Virus record (IMG/VR): IMGVR_UViG_3300006931_000002
Location: 51,478 to 115,477 of that record
DNA length: 64,000 nucleotides
Source: a virus
Strand: one strand, 5' to 3'
The translations under genes and the position numbers were made by a program. Within the stretch, counting starts at the first letter, position 1, and every line of letters begins with the position of its first letter. Shown in pieces: positions 7,147 through 15,255 of the stretch. Under the pieces are notes generated by a model, which had not been told where the DNA came from, ran no database searches, and saw only the letters and a list, made by a program, of their open reading frames with translations.

Positions 7147-8133
7147 GTGCCACCGTCCGCCCGCACCGGACAGGAGATGTCCTTGGACCACACCGACCGC
7201 CGCCGCATCCTCACCGCTGGGATTCTCCTCCCGGTGGGCCTCTTGACCGCCGGAGGAACAGTCGGCGCCAGCACGACCAGCGTCCGCACCGACATCGACA
7301 CGGGTGTTGCCGGCATAGTCGCCCGCTGGGAGTCGACGAACCTCGTCGACGTCCTCAACGCCACCCACCACTGGGCGTACCTGTGCCGCCAGCTCGGCAG
7401 CAGGGGCCGAGACTGGCAGTTGACCACAGGGCGGGTGGCGCTGCTCTCAGCCCGCGCACATGCCGACCTGGGCGAAACAACCATGGCGCTTGCCGAAGCG
7501 CAGAAAGCCCGGGTTTTGGGCCGGGCCTGCGGCGACACGGCCACCGAAGCCGAAGCGACACTCGTCGCAGCAGAGGTTCATGACGCGGCCACCCCAACGT
7601 CGGCGATCCCCCTACAGATGACACGGGCCGCACGGCGCCGCGCCGGCACATCGTGGCTGGGTGTAGCCGCCGCGTCGATCGAAGCGGCGATCCTCGCACG
7701 GGGAGGACCGGGCTCCGCATCCGACGTGATCGACGTGCTGCGGGACGCGGACACAGCAGCCCGGCTGCTGCCCGAACCGCGACCCGGCGAGTTCAGCCCC
7801 GGCCAGCTTGCCGCGTTCGGCGGCTGTGCTCTGATCCGAGCGGGAAGGCCTGACGAGGCGACGGACCGTCTCTCTGACGCCGTGTTCGACGAGCACGCTG
7901 CTCCGGGGATGGCGTCGGCGGTGCTTGTCTACCGGGCTTCGGCGGCGGTCGCCGGCCGCCGGTTCGATGAGGGTGCGGCGCTTGCCGGGCGGGCGTTGGA
8001 CGTGTCCGCCCAGAGGCCCACTGCATGGCTGGCCGCGTCGGTACGGGGTCAGGCGCAGACGGCAGGCGGTAAGGGCGGGTATGACGCCCTGGTCGGCCGA
8101 CTCGGTGGTTGGCCTGCGGCGGCAACGGTCTGA
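7147..8133 (+). CDS. TPR-like helical repeat protein
   Basis: Up to 328 residues. GTG 7147 has GGGGAG about 9 bases upstream; a TTG at 7183 with its own GGAG is an alternative. A segment after the start, DRRRILTAGILLPVGLL, looks like a signal or membrane anchor. The rest consists of Ala-rich helix pairs typical of tetratricopeptide-type domains found behind actinobacterial HTH regulators (WQLTTGRVALLSARAHADLG, SAVLVYRASAAVAGRRFDEG). No HTH is present, so this may be a truncated or free-standing regulator domain. Confidence 0.7.
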   Translation: MPPSARTGQEMSLDHTDRRRILTAGILLPVGLLTAGGTVGASTTSVRTDIDTGVAGIVARWESTNLVDVLNATHHWAYLCRQLGSRGRDWQLTTGRVALLSARAHADLGETTMALAEAQKARVLGRACGDTATEAEATLVAAEVHDAATPTSAIPLQMTRAARRRAGTSWLGVAAASIEAAILARGGPGSASDVIDVLRDADTAARLLPEPRPGEFSPGQLAAFGGCALIRAGRPDEATDRLSDAVFDEHAAPGMASAVLVYRASAAVAGRRFDEGAALAGRALDVSAQRPTAWLAASVRGQAQTAGGKGGYDALVGRLGGWPAAATV

Positions 8134-8485
8134 GGGGGCGGCGGATGGTCAACTCCTGCGGGACCTGCACTGGGCGGCAGAATTGAGTGCCTACGGCGAG
8201 CCGTCACCACCCAGACAGCCGTGCATCCGGTTCGCCGCGATCCCCTGTCCGACCTGTCGGGTGGAGCGGGAAGCGGTCGCGAAGGAACAGGCGGCAGGCA
8301 CGTTCGTCGCCACCCGCTCCCGGCCGGGGGCGAAGAACAACCTGCGGCCCCTAGGTGCGCGGCCTGCGGGCTGCACCTGTCGGACCGTCTGGAAGGCGGG
8401 TGAGGGGCCGGAGGCCGCCCGGGAGCGGCAGGGGTGGGGCGAGACCCGACCGTCGACACCCCAGGACGCCGGACCGCCTGTTTGA
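8105..8485 (+). CDS. small Cys-containing protein
   Basis: 126 residues from a GTG that overlaps the upstream gene by 29 bp; no clear ribosome site, so translation is probably coupled. CPTC near residue 50 and CTC near 92 may bind zinc. Basic and Pro-rich elsewhere. Not recognised. Confidence 0.55.
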   Translation: MVGLRRQRSEGAADGQLLRDLHWAAELSAYGEPSPPRQPCIRFAAIPCPTCRVEREAVAKEQAAGTFVATRSRPGAKNNLRPLGARPAGCTCRTVWKAGEGPEAARERQGWGETRPSTPQDAGPPV

Positions 8486-8489
8486 GCGC

Positions 8490-9434
8490 TCACGCGGCTT
8501 TGGTCGGGTAGACCGAGCCGGTGCGTTCCAAACGTTCCAGCCGCGTGAGTACCACGGCGGCAGGGTCGGTGACGCACGCCAACATGCCGGCGAACGCCGG
8601 ATCGAGGAACAGATCGTTGAGGATGTCGAACCAGCCGTAGCGACACATCCGCGCCAACCGTTCGAGCAATGATCGGCGGGTGCGCGAGTCGCATTCGGGG
8701 ATGTCGAGATCGGCAGGCCAAAGCAGGTCGAGTAGCCAGTCGGCGTCGTCGTACGAGTCGTCCCGGTCGGCCGCGGGCAGCGGTGGGGTGGCCTCTTCGG
8801 TGCGCTGTTCGCCTCGGGTCGCGGGTGGTGGGGTGGCCTCGCGCGCACGCGCCCGCGCGGTCTGTGGTTGCGCTGGTTCAACTGCGGCGTGCTCCTTCGT
8901 CGCCCGCGACGCGAGGGGATCATCGTTGGCGTCGCCGCCGACGAAGGAGGTGGCCGCAGTTCCCGCGCTGGCAACTGCTACGTGGTCGCCTTCGGCTCCC
9001 CATATCTCTTCTGAGTGCGCAACCAACTTGCCGACAACTTCGGCCATTTTGTCGGTTGCTGGTTGCCGACAACTCTGCGGGACGGTGGGCAGCCGGTTGC
9101 CTGCTACCTCCGGCACGGACGCCCGGTAGAGCGCCTTCCGGCCGTTGCCTCCGCGCCGAACATGGACTAGCCATCCGGTCTTGACCAGTTGCGCCTTGTG
9201 ATAGCCAACGGTCCGGTCGGGCATGCCGGTGGCGGAAGCGATCGCGGCGTTCGACGCGGAGAGGACGCCGTCTGGCGTCATCAGTTCGGCGAGGTCGCGG
9301 GCGGTTGCTCGGAACACGCGGGCGGACGCTGGCCACTCGGCGGCACGGATGGCCCGTAGCCAGCCTGAGCGGTCTGTGGTGGGCGTGGTCTCAGTCGCCG
9401 CATGTGAGGGCTCGGAACAGCTAGAATTGGGCAC
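8490..9434 (-). CDS. winged-helix DNA-binding protein
   Basis: 314 residues, GTG start with GAGG upstream. Residues 20-100 form a winged-helix domain: ASNAAIASATGMPDRTVGYH is the recognition-helix region, then a wing around LVHVRRGGNGRKALYR. A long Pro/Ala/Glu linker (120-220) follows, then a helical C-terminal domain. This layout is common in actinobacterial plasmid and phage replication or regulatory proteins. It is transcribed leftward, divergent from the GntR gene across 297 bases of operator-rich DNA. Confidence 0.75.
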   Translation of the reverse strand: MPNSSCSEPSHAATETTPTTDRSGWLRAIRAAEWPASARVFRATARDLAELMTPDGVLSASNAAIASATGMPDRTVGYHKAQLVKTGWLVHVRRGGNGRKALYRASVPEVAGNRLPTVPQSCRQPATDKMAEVVGKLVAHSEEIWGAEGDHVAVASAGTAATSFVGGDANDDPLASRATKEHAAVEPAQPQTARARAREATPPPATRGEQRTEEATPPLPAADRDDSYDDADWLLDLLWPADLDIPECDSRTRRSLLERLARMCRYGWFDILNDLFLDPAFAGMLACVTDPAAVVLTRLERLERTGSVYPTKAA

Positions 9435-9605
9435 GTCGGCCTCGTAGTCCTCTTCGTCGGTGGTGCAGGTCGGCCCGACCCCGGCAGGCGCGCCAACGCC
9501 TCCGGGGTCATACTTTTGTCCCGATTCTACTGGTAGCCGAACAGATGTGCGGTTCGCCTACCTGGGCGGGGTCACTCCTTTCCGCCGCCAGGTGACAGTC
9601 ACGTT

Positions 9606-9644
9606 TCGAACGCATGTACGTGATCACGACGTGCCGCTACGTGA
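9606..9644. promoter_or_regulatory. operator cluster between winged-helix and GntR genes
   Basis: TACGTGA occurs at 9617-9623 and again at 9638-9644, exactly two helical turns apart. CGTGATCACG (9619-9628) is a perfect palindrome. TCGAAC-GCAT-GTACGT (9606-9621) is a one-mismatch LexA-type dyad. The rest of the 9435-9731 gap has no gene I can support. Confidence 0.5.
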
Positions 9645-9708
9645 CGTGTCCGTGAGAACACCTACTGACCGCTCCAGGCGGCTAGGCTGGGGGCACTGTA
9701 CCGGTAAA

Positions 9709-9720
9709 CCCGTTAACGGG
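9709..9720. promoter_or_regulatory. palindrome overlapping the GntR ribosome site
   Basis: CCCGTTAACGGG is a perfect 12-bp palindrome whose right end forms the GGGAGG ribosome site of the GTG at 9732. The half-site TAACGGG recurs at about 10550 downstream of the gene. It is a likely autoregulatory operator of the GntR protein. Confidence 0.55.
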
Positions 9721-9731
9721 AGGACCACATC

Positions 9732-10490
9732 GTGATCAGCCGCCAAGACTCCCGCCCGGCCTACCTTCAGATCGCGGACGACCTCCGCGAGGACATCGAG
9801 TCGCGCCGACTGGCAGCCGGCGCGCAACTGCCTACCATCGCCGAGCTTGTCGAGCGGTACGACGTCGGCACGAACACTGTCGTGCGCGCCATTGGCCATC
9901 TCCGCTCGCTCGGCCTAGTGGAATCCCGCCAGGGGATGGGCAGCTACGTGCGCGAGGTTCAGCCCTGGATCGCGATCTCGTCGGAGTGGTGGTCGCCTCC
10001 CGGCAACGGAGAGTCGGACCACTGGACGCGGGTCAACCGGGAGCACGGCCACACGGGCTCCCAGGACGTCATCTTCGTTGGCACCCGCGTGCCGCCCGAG
10101 CGGATTCGCGACGAGATGGGCCTTGGCGACGATGGCACGGCGGTTCTTCGGGACAGGGTCCTGTTCCAGGACGGCTTGCCGATGCAGCTCGCCCGTAGCT
10201 GGTTCCCGCACGCGGTGGCCGATGGAACCCCGCTTGCCGAAAGCCGGAAGATCAAGGGTGGGACGCCGCGGATTCTCGCCGAGCTGGCCGAGCCCCCAGT
10301 GGAAGTGCGGAAGGAGACTGTCGCCCGACCGCCGACGCAGGCCGAGCGTACGGCCCTCAACCTCCCGGAGGGCATCCCGGTCCTGGACATATTGATGACC
10401 GTGGTCAACGGGTCGGGCGAGGTGATCGAGGTCGGGGAGGTCGTCGCCCGTGGCGACCGACACCGACTTCGGGATCGCCATCCCGCCTGA
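9732..10490 (+). CDS. GntR/HutC-family transcriptional repressor
   Basis: 252 residues, GTG start with GGGAGG upstream. Residues 5-75 are a GntR winged helix (PAYLQIADDLREDIESRRLA, LPTIAELVERYDVGTNTVVR, LVESRQGMGSYV). Residues 95-245 are a UTRA ligand-binding domain (VLRDRVLFQDGLPMQLARSW, then IPVLDILMTVV). Such proteins repress by binding palindromes and release on binding a small ligand; related proteins control actinomycete integrating elements. The last 10 residues depart from the usual ending, and the next frame reads FGIAIPPEP there, so a 3' frameshift is possible. Confidence 0.9.
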   Translation: MISRQDSRPAYLQIADDLREDIESRRLAAGAQLPTIAELVERYDVGTNTVVRAIGHLRSLGLVESRQGMGSYVREVQPWIAISSEWWSPPGNGESDHWTRVNREHGHTGSQDVIFVGTRVPPERIRDEMGLGDDGTAVLRDRVLFQDGLPMQLARSWFPHAVADGTPLAESRKIKGGTPRILAELAEPPVEVRKETVARPPTQAERTALNLPEGIPVLDILMTVVNGSGEVIEVGEVVARGDRHRLRDRHPA

Positions 10491-10533
10491 GCCGGAGTCG
10501 GCTGCGCGGAGCGCAACTGGCTCGTATGGGGTC

Positions 10534-10563
10534 TTGTGGCTTTGTGGGGTAACGGGGTAAAGT
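10534..10563 (+). promoter_or_regulatory. promoter for the 10.66-11.9 kb small-gene run
   Basis: TTGTGG (10534-10539), an 18-base spacer and TAAAGT (10558-10563) form a good sigma-70-type promoter. The spacer holds TAACGGGG, the same half-site as the palindrome at the GntR start, so the GntR protein may repress it. Confidence 0.5.
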
Positions 10564-10580
10564 CGCGATCACGGCCTAGC

Positions 10581-10622
10581 GGACCCTCGGCGTCAGCCGG
10601 CAAGCATCAACGCCGAGGGTCC
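10581..10622 (+). terminator. 13-bp hairpin in the leader of 10662
   Basis: GGACCCTCGGCGT (10581-10593) pairs perfectly with ACGCCGAGGGTCC (10610-10622), loop 16. It lies between the predicted promoter and the first small gene, so it could be a leader structure or attenuator. It could also simply terminate the GntR transcript. Confidence 0.6.
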
Positions 10623-10661
10623 TAGGTCGGCCCGTTCCTGCTGTCACAGGAGGCCCGACCC

Positions 10662-10796
10662 GTGTCCCATCATCCCCTTTCCTTCGTCCCCAACCCGCCG
10701 TCCGGTCCCGCGTCCGATCCGTCCAGCCCCGACGAGGAGGCCGCCGCCGCGACCCTCGCCGAGATGCTTGGCACCGCCGAGGACACCGACCAGTGA
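10662..10796 (+). CDS. 44-residue acidic protein
   Basis: GTG start with AGGAGG 7-12 bases upstream. Pro-rich N-terminus, then an acidic/Ala helix (DEEAAAATLAEMLGTAEDTD). First of four tiny genes joined by GTGA overlaps. Function unknown. Confidence 0.65.
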   Translation: MSHHPLSFVPNPPSGPASDPSSPDEEAAAATLAEMLGTAEDTDQ

Positions 10797-10939
10797 GCGC
10801 CGACAAGAAGGCGACCACCCCGCCCCCCGACCCGAACACGCTTCTCCGCGAGCTGGACACCGACGGCCGGATGGGCCAGCAGGTCCGCGACCGCTTCTTC
10901 GGCCAGTCGCTCCGCGGCGGGGAAGGCGGCACCCGGTGA
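10793..10939 (+). CDS. 48-residue protein
   Basis: GTG in a GTGA overlap with the gene before and after. Basic start (ADKKATTPPPDPN) then a short helix. No motif recognised. Confidence 0.6.
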   Translation: MSADKKATTPPPDPNTLLRELDTDGRMGQQVRDRFFGQSLRGGEGGTR

Positions 10940-11106
10940 GCGGCCTCGAAGGCTCGGTGGGCACCTGCTCCAACGACGGCTGCAACGGCACCGTCTGGAT
11001 CGGCCCGTCGGGCTCGGAGGTTCACGCCAACAACCAGCCCTGCCCGGCGACCGGCCAGTGGGCTGTCAACCCGAAGCTCACCGCAGCACAGGCGGCGGGC
11101 CGGTGA
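10936..11106 (+). CDS. 56-residue Cys protein
   Basis: GTG in a GTGA overlap. CSNDGCNGTVWIG followed by NNQPCPATGQW gives three Cys in a zinc-ribbon-like arrangement. Function unknown. Confidence 0.6.
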   Translation: MSGLEGSVGTCSNDGCNGTVWIGPSGSEVHANNQPCPATGQWAVNPKLTAAQAAGR

Positions 11107-11252
11107 CCGTCAACGACGACAACTCACGTGAGGCTGTCGACCTCGACCCGCGGGTTCAGGTCGAAACACTGAAGGAACGGCTTGACCCGCTGGCGGCCAT
11201 CCAGGAGCGGGTCGCCGAGGGTGAGAAGCGCGGGAAGGGCGGCAAGCGGTGA
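11103..11252 (+). CDS. 49-residue charged protein
   Basis: GTG in a GTGA overlap. A short amphipathic helix (VQVETLKERLDPLAAIQERV) ends in a Lys/Gly/Arg-rich tail that may contact nucleic acid. Not recognised. Confidence 0.6.
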   Translation: MTVNDDNSREAVDLDPRVQVETLKERLDPLAAIQERVAEGEKRGKGGKR

Positions 11253-11569
11253 CCGCCGTCTTCCCCGAGGCGGGTACCGGCTGGGACCCGTGGGCCGACT
11301 TCGACGCCTTCGAGGAACTGTTGACCGCCACTTCCGATCCCGTCCCACCGATGCGCACCGTCGACGTTGACGGGGTGCCGATGGTCCCAGCAGCCCGGCT
11401 GGAGGCGGCGTACGCGATGGTCGCCCGGCTGGCCGACGAGAACCGCCGCCGCGTCGGTGATCTGACCATCGCCAGGTCCACGCGGCTGGTCGACGTCGAG
11501 GCCGACGCGATGGTCCTCGCGCTGGACCTGATCCGCGGGTATCTAGCCGAACCCGATGGCGACTCGTAG
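11249..11569 (+). CDS. hypothetical helical protein
   Basis: 106 residues, GTG start overlapping the previous gene by 4 bp. Acidic N-terminus (WADFDAFEELLTA) then two long helices. It ends 14 bp inside the HNH gene. Function unknown. Confidence 0.65.
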   Translation: MTAVFPEAGTGWDPWADFDAFEELLTATSDPVPPMRTVDVDGVPMVPAARLEAAYAMVARLADENRRRVGDLTIARSTRLVDVEADAMVLALDLIRGYLAEPDGDS

Positions 11570-11906
11570 TAGGGCGACGAAAGAGCGGATGATCGCTCAG
11601 GCTGGCGGGCTGTGCTCCTACTGTCGAGTGCAGCCCGCCGACCATCTTGACCACATCGTCCCCAGGTCCCGGGGTGGGTCGAACGCGATGTCGAACCTGA
11701 CCCCGGCGTGCCACGAGTGCGGCCAGTCGAAGGCTGATCTGACCGTCCACGACTGGGCGCTGGTCCTGGCCGCTGAGATCGTCGCGGCAAGGCCGCCGAC
11801 ACGGCCCGCCTGGCGCTGGAACCCGCGGCGACTACGACATCTGCGGGCAAGCCACCGTGCAGCGAACCTGTCAGTGCAATCTTCGGCAAGACGAAGATGG
11901 ATCTAA
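11556..11906 (+). CDS. HNH endonuclease
   Basis: 116 residues, ATG start inside the preceding gene. A classic HNH core spans residues 15-63: CSYCRV, then DHLDHIVPRSRGGSN with the catalytic His, then NLTPACHECGQSKAD with the second zinc Cys pair. This compact form nicks or cuts DNA and is typical of phage HNH proteins near integrase or terminase genes. The C-terminal tail is basic (RWNPRRLRHLRASHR), for DNA contact. Unlike the other HNH genes of the window, it sits in an operon without its own promoter. Confidence 0.9.
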   Translation: MATRSRATKERMIAQAGGLCSYCRVQPADHLDHIVPRSRGGSNAMSNLTPACHECGQSKADLTVHDWALVLAAEIVAARPPTRPAWRWNPRRLRHLRASHRAANLSVQSSARRRWI

Positions 11907-11935
11907 CAGGTTGGGGCGCGGCATGATGTAGGGCC

Positions 11936-13447
11936 GTGCAGCCCAAGACCAACCGCGCCCTGAAACGCATCGTCATCTACTGCCGCATCTCCCAGGACCG
12001 CACAGGCGCGGGACTGGGCGTCGAACGGCAAGACGCCGCATGCAGGGAACTGCTCGCCCGGCTCGGCTTCACAGAGGCAGAGATCGCCGCCGCCGTGGTA
12101 CTCATCGACAACGACATGTCTGCGACCAGGCGTCGCAAACCCCGGCCTGGCTATCGGCGCCTGCTCGAAGGGCTGCGGCAGCGCCAGTGGGATGTCCTCG
12201 CCACCTTGCACAACGACCGGCTGCTTCGGAACAACCGGGAGCTGGAAGACTTCATCGCCGTCGTCGAAGCGAACCCGCTGCGGATCGTCACCGTCCTTGC
12301 CGGCGAGTATGACCTGGCGACGGCGACGGGCAGGATGACAGCCCGCATCGTGGGCGCGGTCGCACAGAAGGAAGCCGAGCAGGAAGCCGAACGGCTTCGG
12401 GAGCAGAGAAGGCAGGCAGCCGAGATGGGGCGGCTACATGGCGGCCGGCGACCGTTCGGCTGGGGTGCAGAAGTCGGCAAAGGTACAGACGGGGCGCCGC
12501 TGATTGACCGGTCGCGGCCACATCCACTGGAGGCGTCGCTGATCCGCGAGGCGGCGGTGGATGTGCTTCACTCCGGGACAACGTGGGGTGCGGTCGCCCG
12601 GCGCTGGAACCAGGCCGATGTTCTGACCCCGTTCGGCAACCGGTGGACCGGGCAGACGGTGATGCAGACCTTGACCGCGCCCCGGCACGCCGGCCTGACC
12701 ATCATCAGACCAGACGATCCGGACGGAGCCGTCACCTACGGCCACGCCAAGACGTCAATCATCACTCCAGAGCAGCATCATGCGCTGGTCGAGTTGACCC
12801 GCGTGCCAGCTCGTCGGGCGATCACACCCCGCGGCCGGGTTCATCTGCTGTCGGGGATCGCGCGCTGCGGCGCTGAGAACTGTGAGATGCCTGTCCAGGT
12901 TGCCGGCACCGATCGGGCTGGCCGTCCGGTGTATGGCTGTGGGGGACGCCGCCCAGGGATTCCGCATCGTGGGCATGCGAACCGGCCGACGGCTCTGGTA
13001 GAGGAAGCGGTGACCCGGCTGGTCTGTGCTCGGCTGGCTCGCTCAGATGCGGTGATGTTGCTGACACCTGACGACGGCCCGGCGAAGATCGCGGCGGAGG
13101 AGGCTCGGCAAGTACGGGAACGACGGAAAAGGGCCGCAGCGCGGTGGATGCTGGGCGAGTTGGACGACGACGAGTGGGCCGCGGTGAAGGCCGAGGCTGA
13201 CCCGCTGTTGGCTGATTTGGAGCGGCGGGCCGCCCCACCGCCTGCCGCGCTGATCTTTGAGGGGCTTGTCGGCTTGGGATCGCTGGGGGCGACGCGGAAG
13301 GCGTGGGACGCGATCGGCGACTTGGACCGTCGCCGGACGGTTGTGGACGCGCTGCTGTGGATCACGATCCTGCCGACTGGACGGTGGGGTGTGGCCTCGA
13401 CTGACGGCGGCTCGGCGGCGTGGCTGCGGTACGGCTGGAAGCTTTGA
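11936..13447 (+). CDS. large serine recombinase (integrase)
   Basis: 503 residues, GTG start. Residues 11-150 are the resolvase-type catalytic domain with the nucleophile in YCRISQDRTG (Ser19) and DRLLRNNRELEDF. The long helix E and recombinase domain follow (GRRPFGWG, then TWGAVARRWNQADVLTPFGN). A zinc-ribbon region comes next (SGIARCGAENCEMPVQV, Cys pair later lost or variable), then a charged coiled coil near 385-420. Such enzymes integrate phage DNA between attP and attB. A strong dyad 14 bases past the stop is the likely attP. Confidence 0.93.
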   Translation: MQPKTNRALKRIVIYCRISQDRTGAGLGVERQDAACRELLARLGFTEAEIAAAVVLIDNDMSATRRRKPRPGYRRLLEGLRQRQWDVLATLHNDRLLRNNRELEDFIAVVEANPLRIVTVLAGEYDLATATGRMTARIVGAVAQKEAEQEAERLREQRRQAAEMGRLHGGRRPFGWGAEVGKGTDGAPLIDRSRPHPLEASLIREAAVDVLHSGTTWGAVARRWNQADVLTPFGNRWTGQTVMQTLTAPRHAGLTIIRPDDPDGAVTYGHAKTSIITPEQHHALVELTRVPARRAITPRGRVHLLSGIARCGAENCEMPVQVAGTDRAGRPVYGCGGRRPGIPHRGHANRPTALVEEAVTRLVCARLARSDAVMLLTPDDGPAKIAAEEARQVRERRKRAAARWMLGELDDDEWAAVKAEADPLLADLERRAAPPPAALIFEGLVGLGSLGATRKAWDAIGDLDRRRTVVDALLWITILPTGRWGVASTDGGSAAWLRYGWKL

Positions 13448-13460
13448 CCCCTGGCATGCT

Positions 13461-13499
13461 GTTGCATCTTGTGGCATGGTTCGTTCCACCAGATGCAAC
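13461..13499. other. candidate attP of the serine integrase
   Basis: GTTGCATCTTGTGG (13461-13474) and CCACCAGATGCAAC (13486-13499) are 14-bp arms with a single mismatch around an 11-base centre. The dyad starts 14 bases after the integrase stop. Serine-integrase attP sites are about 40-50 bp imperfect dyads beside int, which this fits. A plain transcription terminator is the main alternative. Confidence 0.5.
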
Positions 13500-13505
13500 G
13501 GGTAG

Positions 13506-13751
13506 GTGGATGCGGTGGACGTACCAGCAGATCGCCCTGACGTCGTGTGGGTCGAGTTTGAGCCGGGTCGGACGTTCGCGGACTTGGATGAGTGGGCAGT
13601 GGCGTCGGCGGCCCAGGCCCCTCCGCTGTCGGACGCGCAGTGTGCGCTGATCCGGTGGGCGTTCGCGCCCGCGGTGGAGGCACTGGCGAGGCAGGAGGCG
13701 GCGGCAGTTTCGGATGGACCCGCGGTGTCGGGGGTCGATCGGGCTGCGTGA
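13506..13751 (+). CDS. small hypothetical protein
   Basis: 81 residues, GTG start (a second GTG at 13515 is equally possible); weak ribosome site. Acidic N-terminal half with VVWVEFEPGRTFADLDEW, then an Ala-rich helix. Not recognised. Confidence 0.5.
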   Translation: MDAVDVPADRPDVVWVEFEPGRTFADLDEWAVASAAQAPPLSDAQCALIRWAFAPAVEALARQEAAAVSDGPAVSGVDRAA

Positions 13752-14064
13752 CCCGCGCGACTTCTACTGCGTCGTAGAGGTTCTACTGTGTCGTAGATGT
13801 TTCGGGTTGCGGAACCCTGCTCCGCTTGTCACATCAGGGCCCCAACGGGCTACTAGGGTAGTCTGATCCGACTACGTAGCGCATCACCGATCCGTCCGGA
13901 TATGACCCGGGTTCCGAACACGCTGAGTAGGCCACCGAGGCGATTGGCGCAGACTGCCAGCGCGACAGGCAGACAACGGCGCGGAAAACTATCGCCCACC
14001 GTCAGTGTTGCGGCATACGGTCCGTTACCCGGAACAGGATGACCAAGCGGCCTGTGGGGGAGTC
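13752..14064. promoter_or_regulatory. operator-rich 313-bp gap with tandem dyads
   Basis: TTCTACTGCGTCGTAGA (13762-13778) and TTCTACTGTGTCGTAGA (13781-13797) are near-identical 17-mers, 19 bases apart. Each is itself a dyad (TCTAC...GTAGA). Further GTAG/CTAC dyads occur near 13850-13880 (CTACTAGGGTAG and ACTACGTAG). I see no gene here. The pattern suits cooperative binding of a dimeric phage repressor; the XRE-like protein at 14286-15104 is the nearest candidate. Confidence 0.6.
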
Positions 14065-14289
14065 GTGGCGAACGACAAGTTGACCAACTGGCTGGCCAAG
14101 ACGGCGCAGGCGCGAACCGACGCCGCCGAGAAGGCCCGAGCGCAGATGGCCCTCAACGACAATACGGACTGGGTTGTGGTCGCCAAATGTGCCGAGAAGA
14201 TCGTCTACATCGACCGGACGATGGCCAGCCTCGACAAGGCGCTCGCGGGAAGCGACACCGACCATCCCGGCGACCGGCCCGCGGTCTAA
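14065..14289 (+). CDS. small helical protein downstream of the operators
   Basis: 74 residues. GTG 14065 has GGGGGAG just upstream and is preferred over the longer frame from 14005. Largely helical and charged (NWLAKTAQARTDAAEKARAQ). It ends 4 bp into the convergent repressor gene. Function unknown; its position makes it a possible early regulator. Confidence 0.6.
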   Translation: MANDKLTNWLAKTAQARTDAAEKARAQMALNDNTDWVVVAKCAEKIVYIDRTMASLDKALAGSDTDHPGDRPAV

Positions 14290-15104
14290 CCGTCGATGTC
14301 CTCCGGGTCCAGGTCCCGCCGGCCCTCACGCAGTTTCCGCAGCGCTTCGGCGGCCTCCTCGTCGGTGGGCAGTTCGCTGTCAGGACGGGTGATGATGTGG
14401 CCGACCGACGTGACCGCATCAGGAATTCGGGAAGGCCGTCCTGGCTGGTCAGACGACCATTTCACCATCGCCTCGACCATCCGGGTTGCCGCTTCGACGG
14501 CACCGTCGCGCAGCACTTCGGGTAGTTCCTGGAGCTGGTCGACAAGCGCTCGGATCTTCGCGTCGAGAACCGGGCTGTCCTCGTCAAGGTCGCCGATCGA
14601 CTGGGCGAGCAGGTGGCGAAGGTTTGCCTCGGGGATGCCCAGCCCCTTGGACAGGCCGGTGAGGCTACGGGCGTTCGGTGTCCGCTCTGGCGGGGTCCGT
14701 TCGAGCCGGAACACGGTCGACGTGGACAGCCATGGCCGGCCCTGGTCGTCTGTTCCGGCGACTTGGGCGACCTGGTCGTAGCTCATCTTCTGCCGTGTCC
14801 GTCGGTCGAAGATCTCCCGCTGGAACGGGGTTGGTGCTGGCAGGGTGCGTAGCGGCTCGTTGTCGGGGTCGCGGACGTGTTTGGCCAACGTGCCGGGCTC
14901 GATCCAGAACGACGATTCGAGCATTTGCCAGTTGACGGCGCGGGCTTCGACGCCGTCCCGCCAGCCGTTGACGGTGTTCGGCGAGACAGGCCAGATGTTG
15001 ACGAAGGCGATGTGCAGGTCTTCCATGCGGTCGCGCAGCACCCGGTAGAGGTACTGGGACTGGCCGCTGGTGAGGCTGCGCCCTGTCGGCTGGTCGGGGG
15101 ACAC
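14286..15104 (-). CDS. XRE-like HTH regulator, candidate immunity repressor
   Basis: 272 residues, GTG start at 15104 without a visible ribosome site, so possibly a leaderless message. Residues 95-175 hold a Cro/C1-type HTH with an insertion: REIFDRRTRQKMSYDQVAQV, then WLSTSTVFRLERT and SLTGLSKGLGIPEANLRHLL. An acidic C-terminal region may mediate oligomers. It is transcribed leftward and divergent from the gene at 15256, with a perfect palindrome in the 151-base gap. This is the usual arrangement of a phage repressor facing an early gene. Confidence 0.7.
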   Translation of the reverse strand: MSPDQPTGRSLTSGQSQYLYRVLRDRMEDLHIAFVNIWPVSPNTVNGWRDGVEARAVNWQMLESSFWIEPGTLAKHVRDPDNEPLRTLPAPTPFQREIFDRRTRQKMSYDQVAQVAGTDDQGRPWLSTSTVFRLERTPPERTPNARSLTGLSKGLGIPEANLRHLLAQSIGDLDEDSPVLDAKIRALVDQLQELPEVLRDGAVEAATRMVEAMVKWSSDQPGRPSRIPDAVTSVGHIITRPDSELPTDEEAAEALRKLREGRRDLDPEDIDG

Positions 15105-15220
15105 GGGAGCATGGTGTCACATCCCGGCTTCACTCCGGTGGGGTTGTCGGGGTTTTCTTTGTGGCACAGTCGATGCTTCGTTGCCCTTCGTTCCCGTTCG
15201 GCATCAGCCGGAGCTGAGAG

Positions 15221-15249
15221 TTGATCGATCAAGGAACGTATGGGAAGAT
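15221..15249 (+). promoter_or_regulatory. early promoter with overlapping palindromic operator
   Basis: TTGATCGATCAA (15221-15232) is a perfect 12-bp palindrome whose first six bases serve as a -35. After a 17-base spacer comes GAAGAT (15244-15249), six bases before the ATG at 15256. There is no ribosome site, so the message is probably leaderless. Binding at the palindrome would block this promoter. Confidence 0.55.
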
Positions 15250-15255
15250 ACGGAC

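Noticed and set aside
9422-9427. TAGAAT on the plus strand
   Set aside because: It lies inside the 5' end of the leftward winged-helix gene and no forward start codon follows at the right distance.
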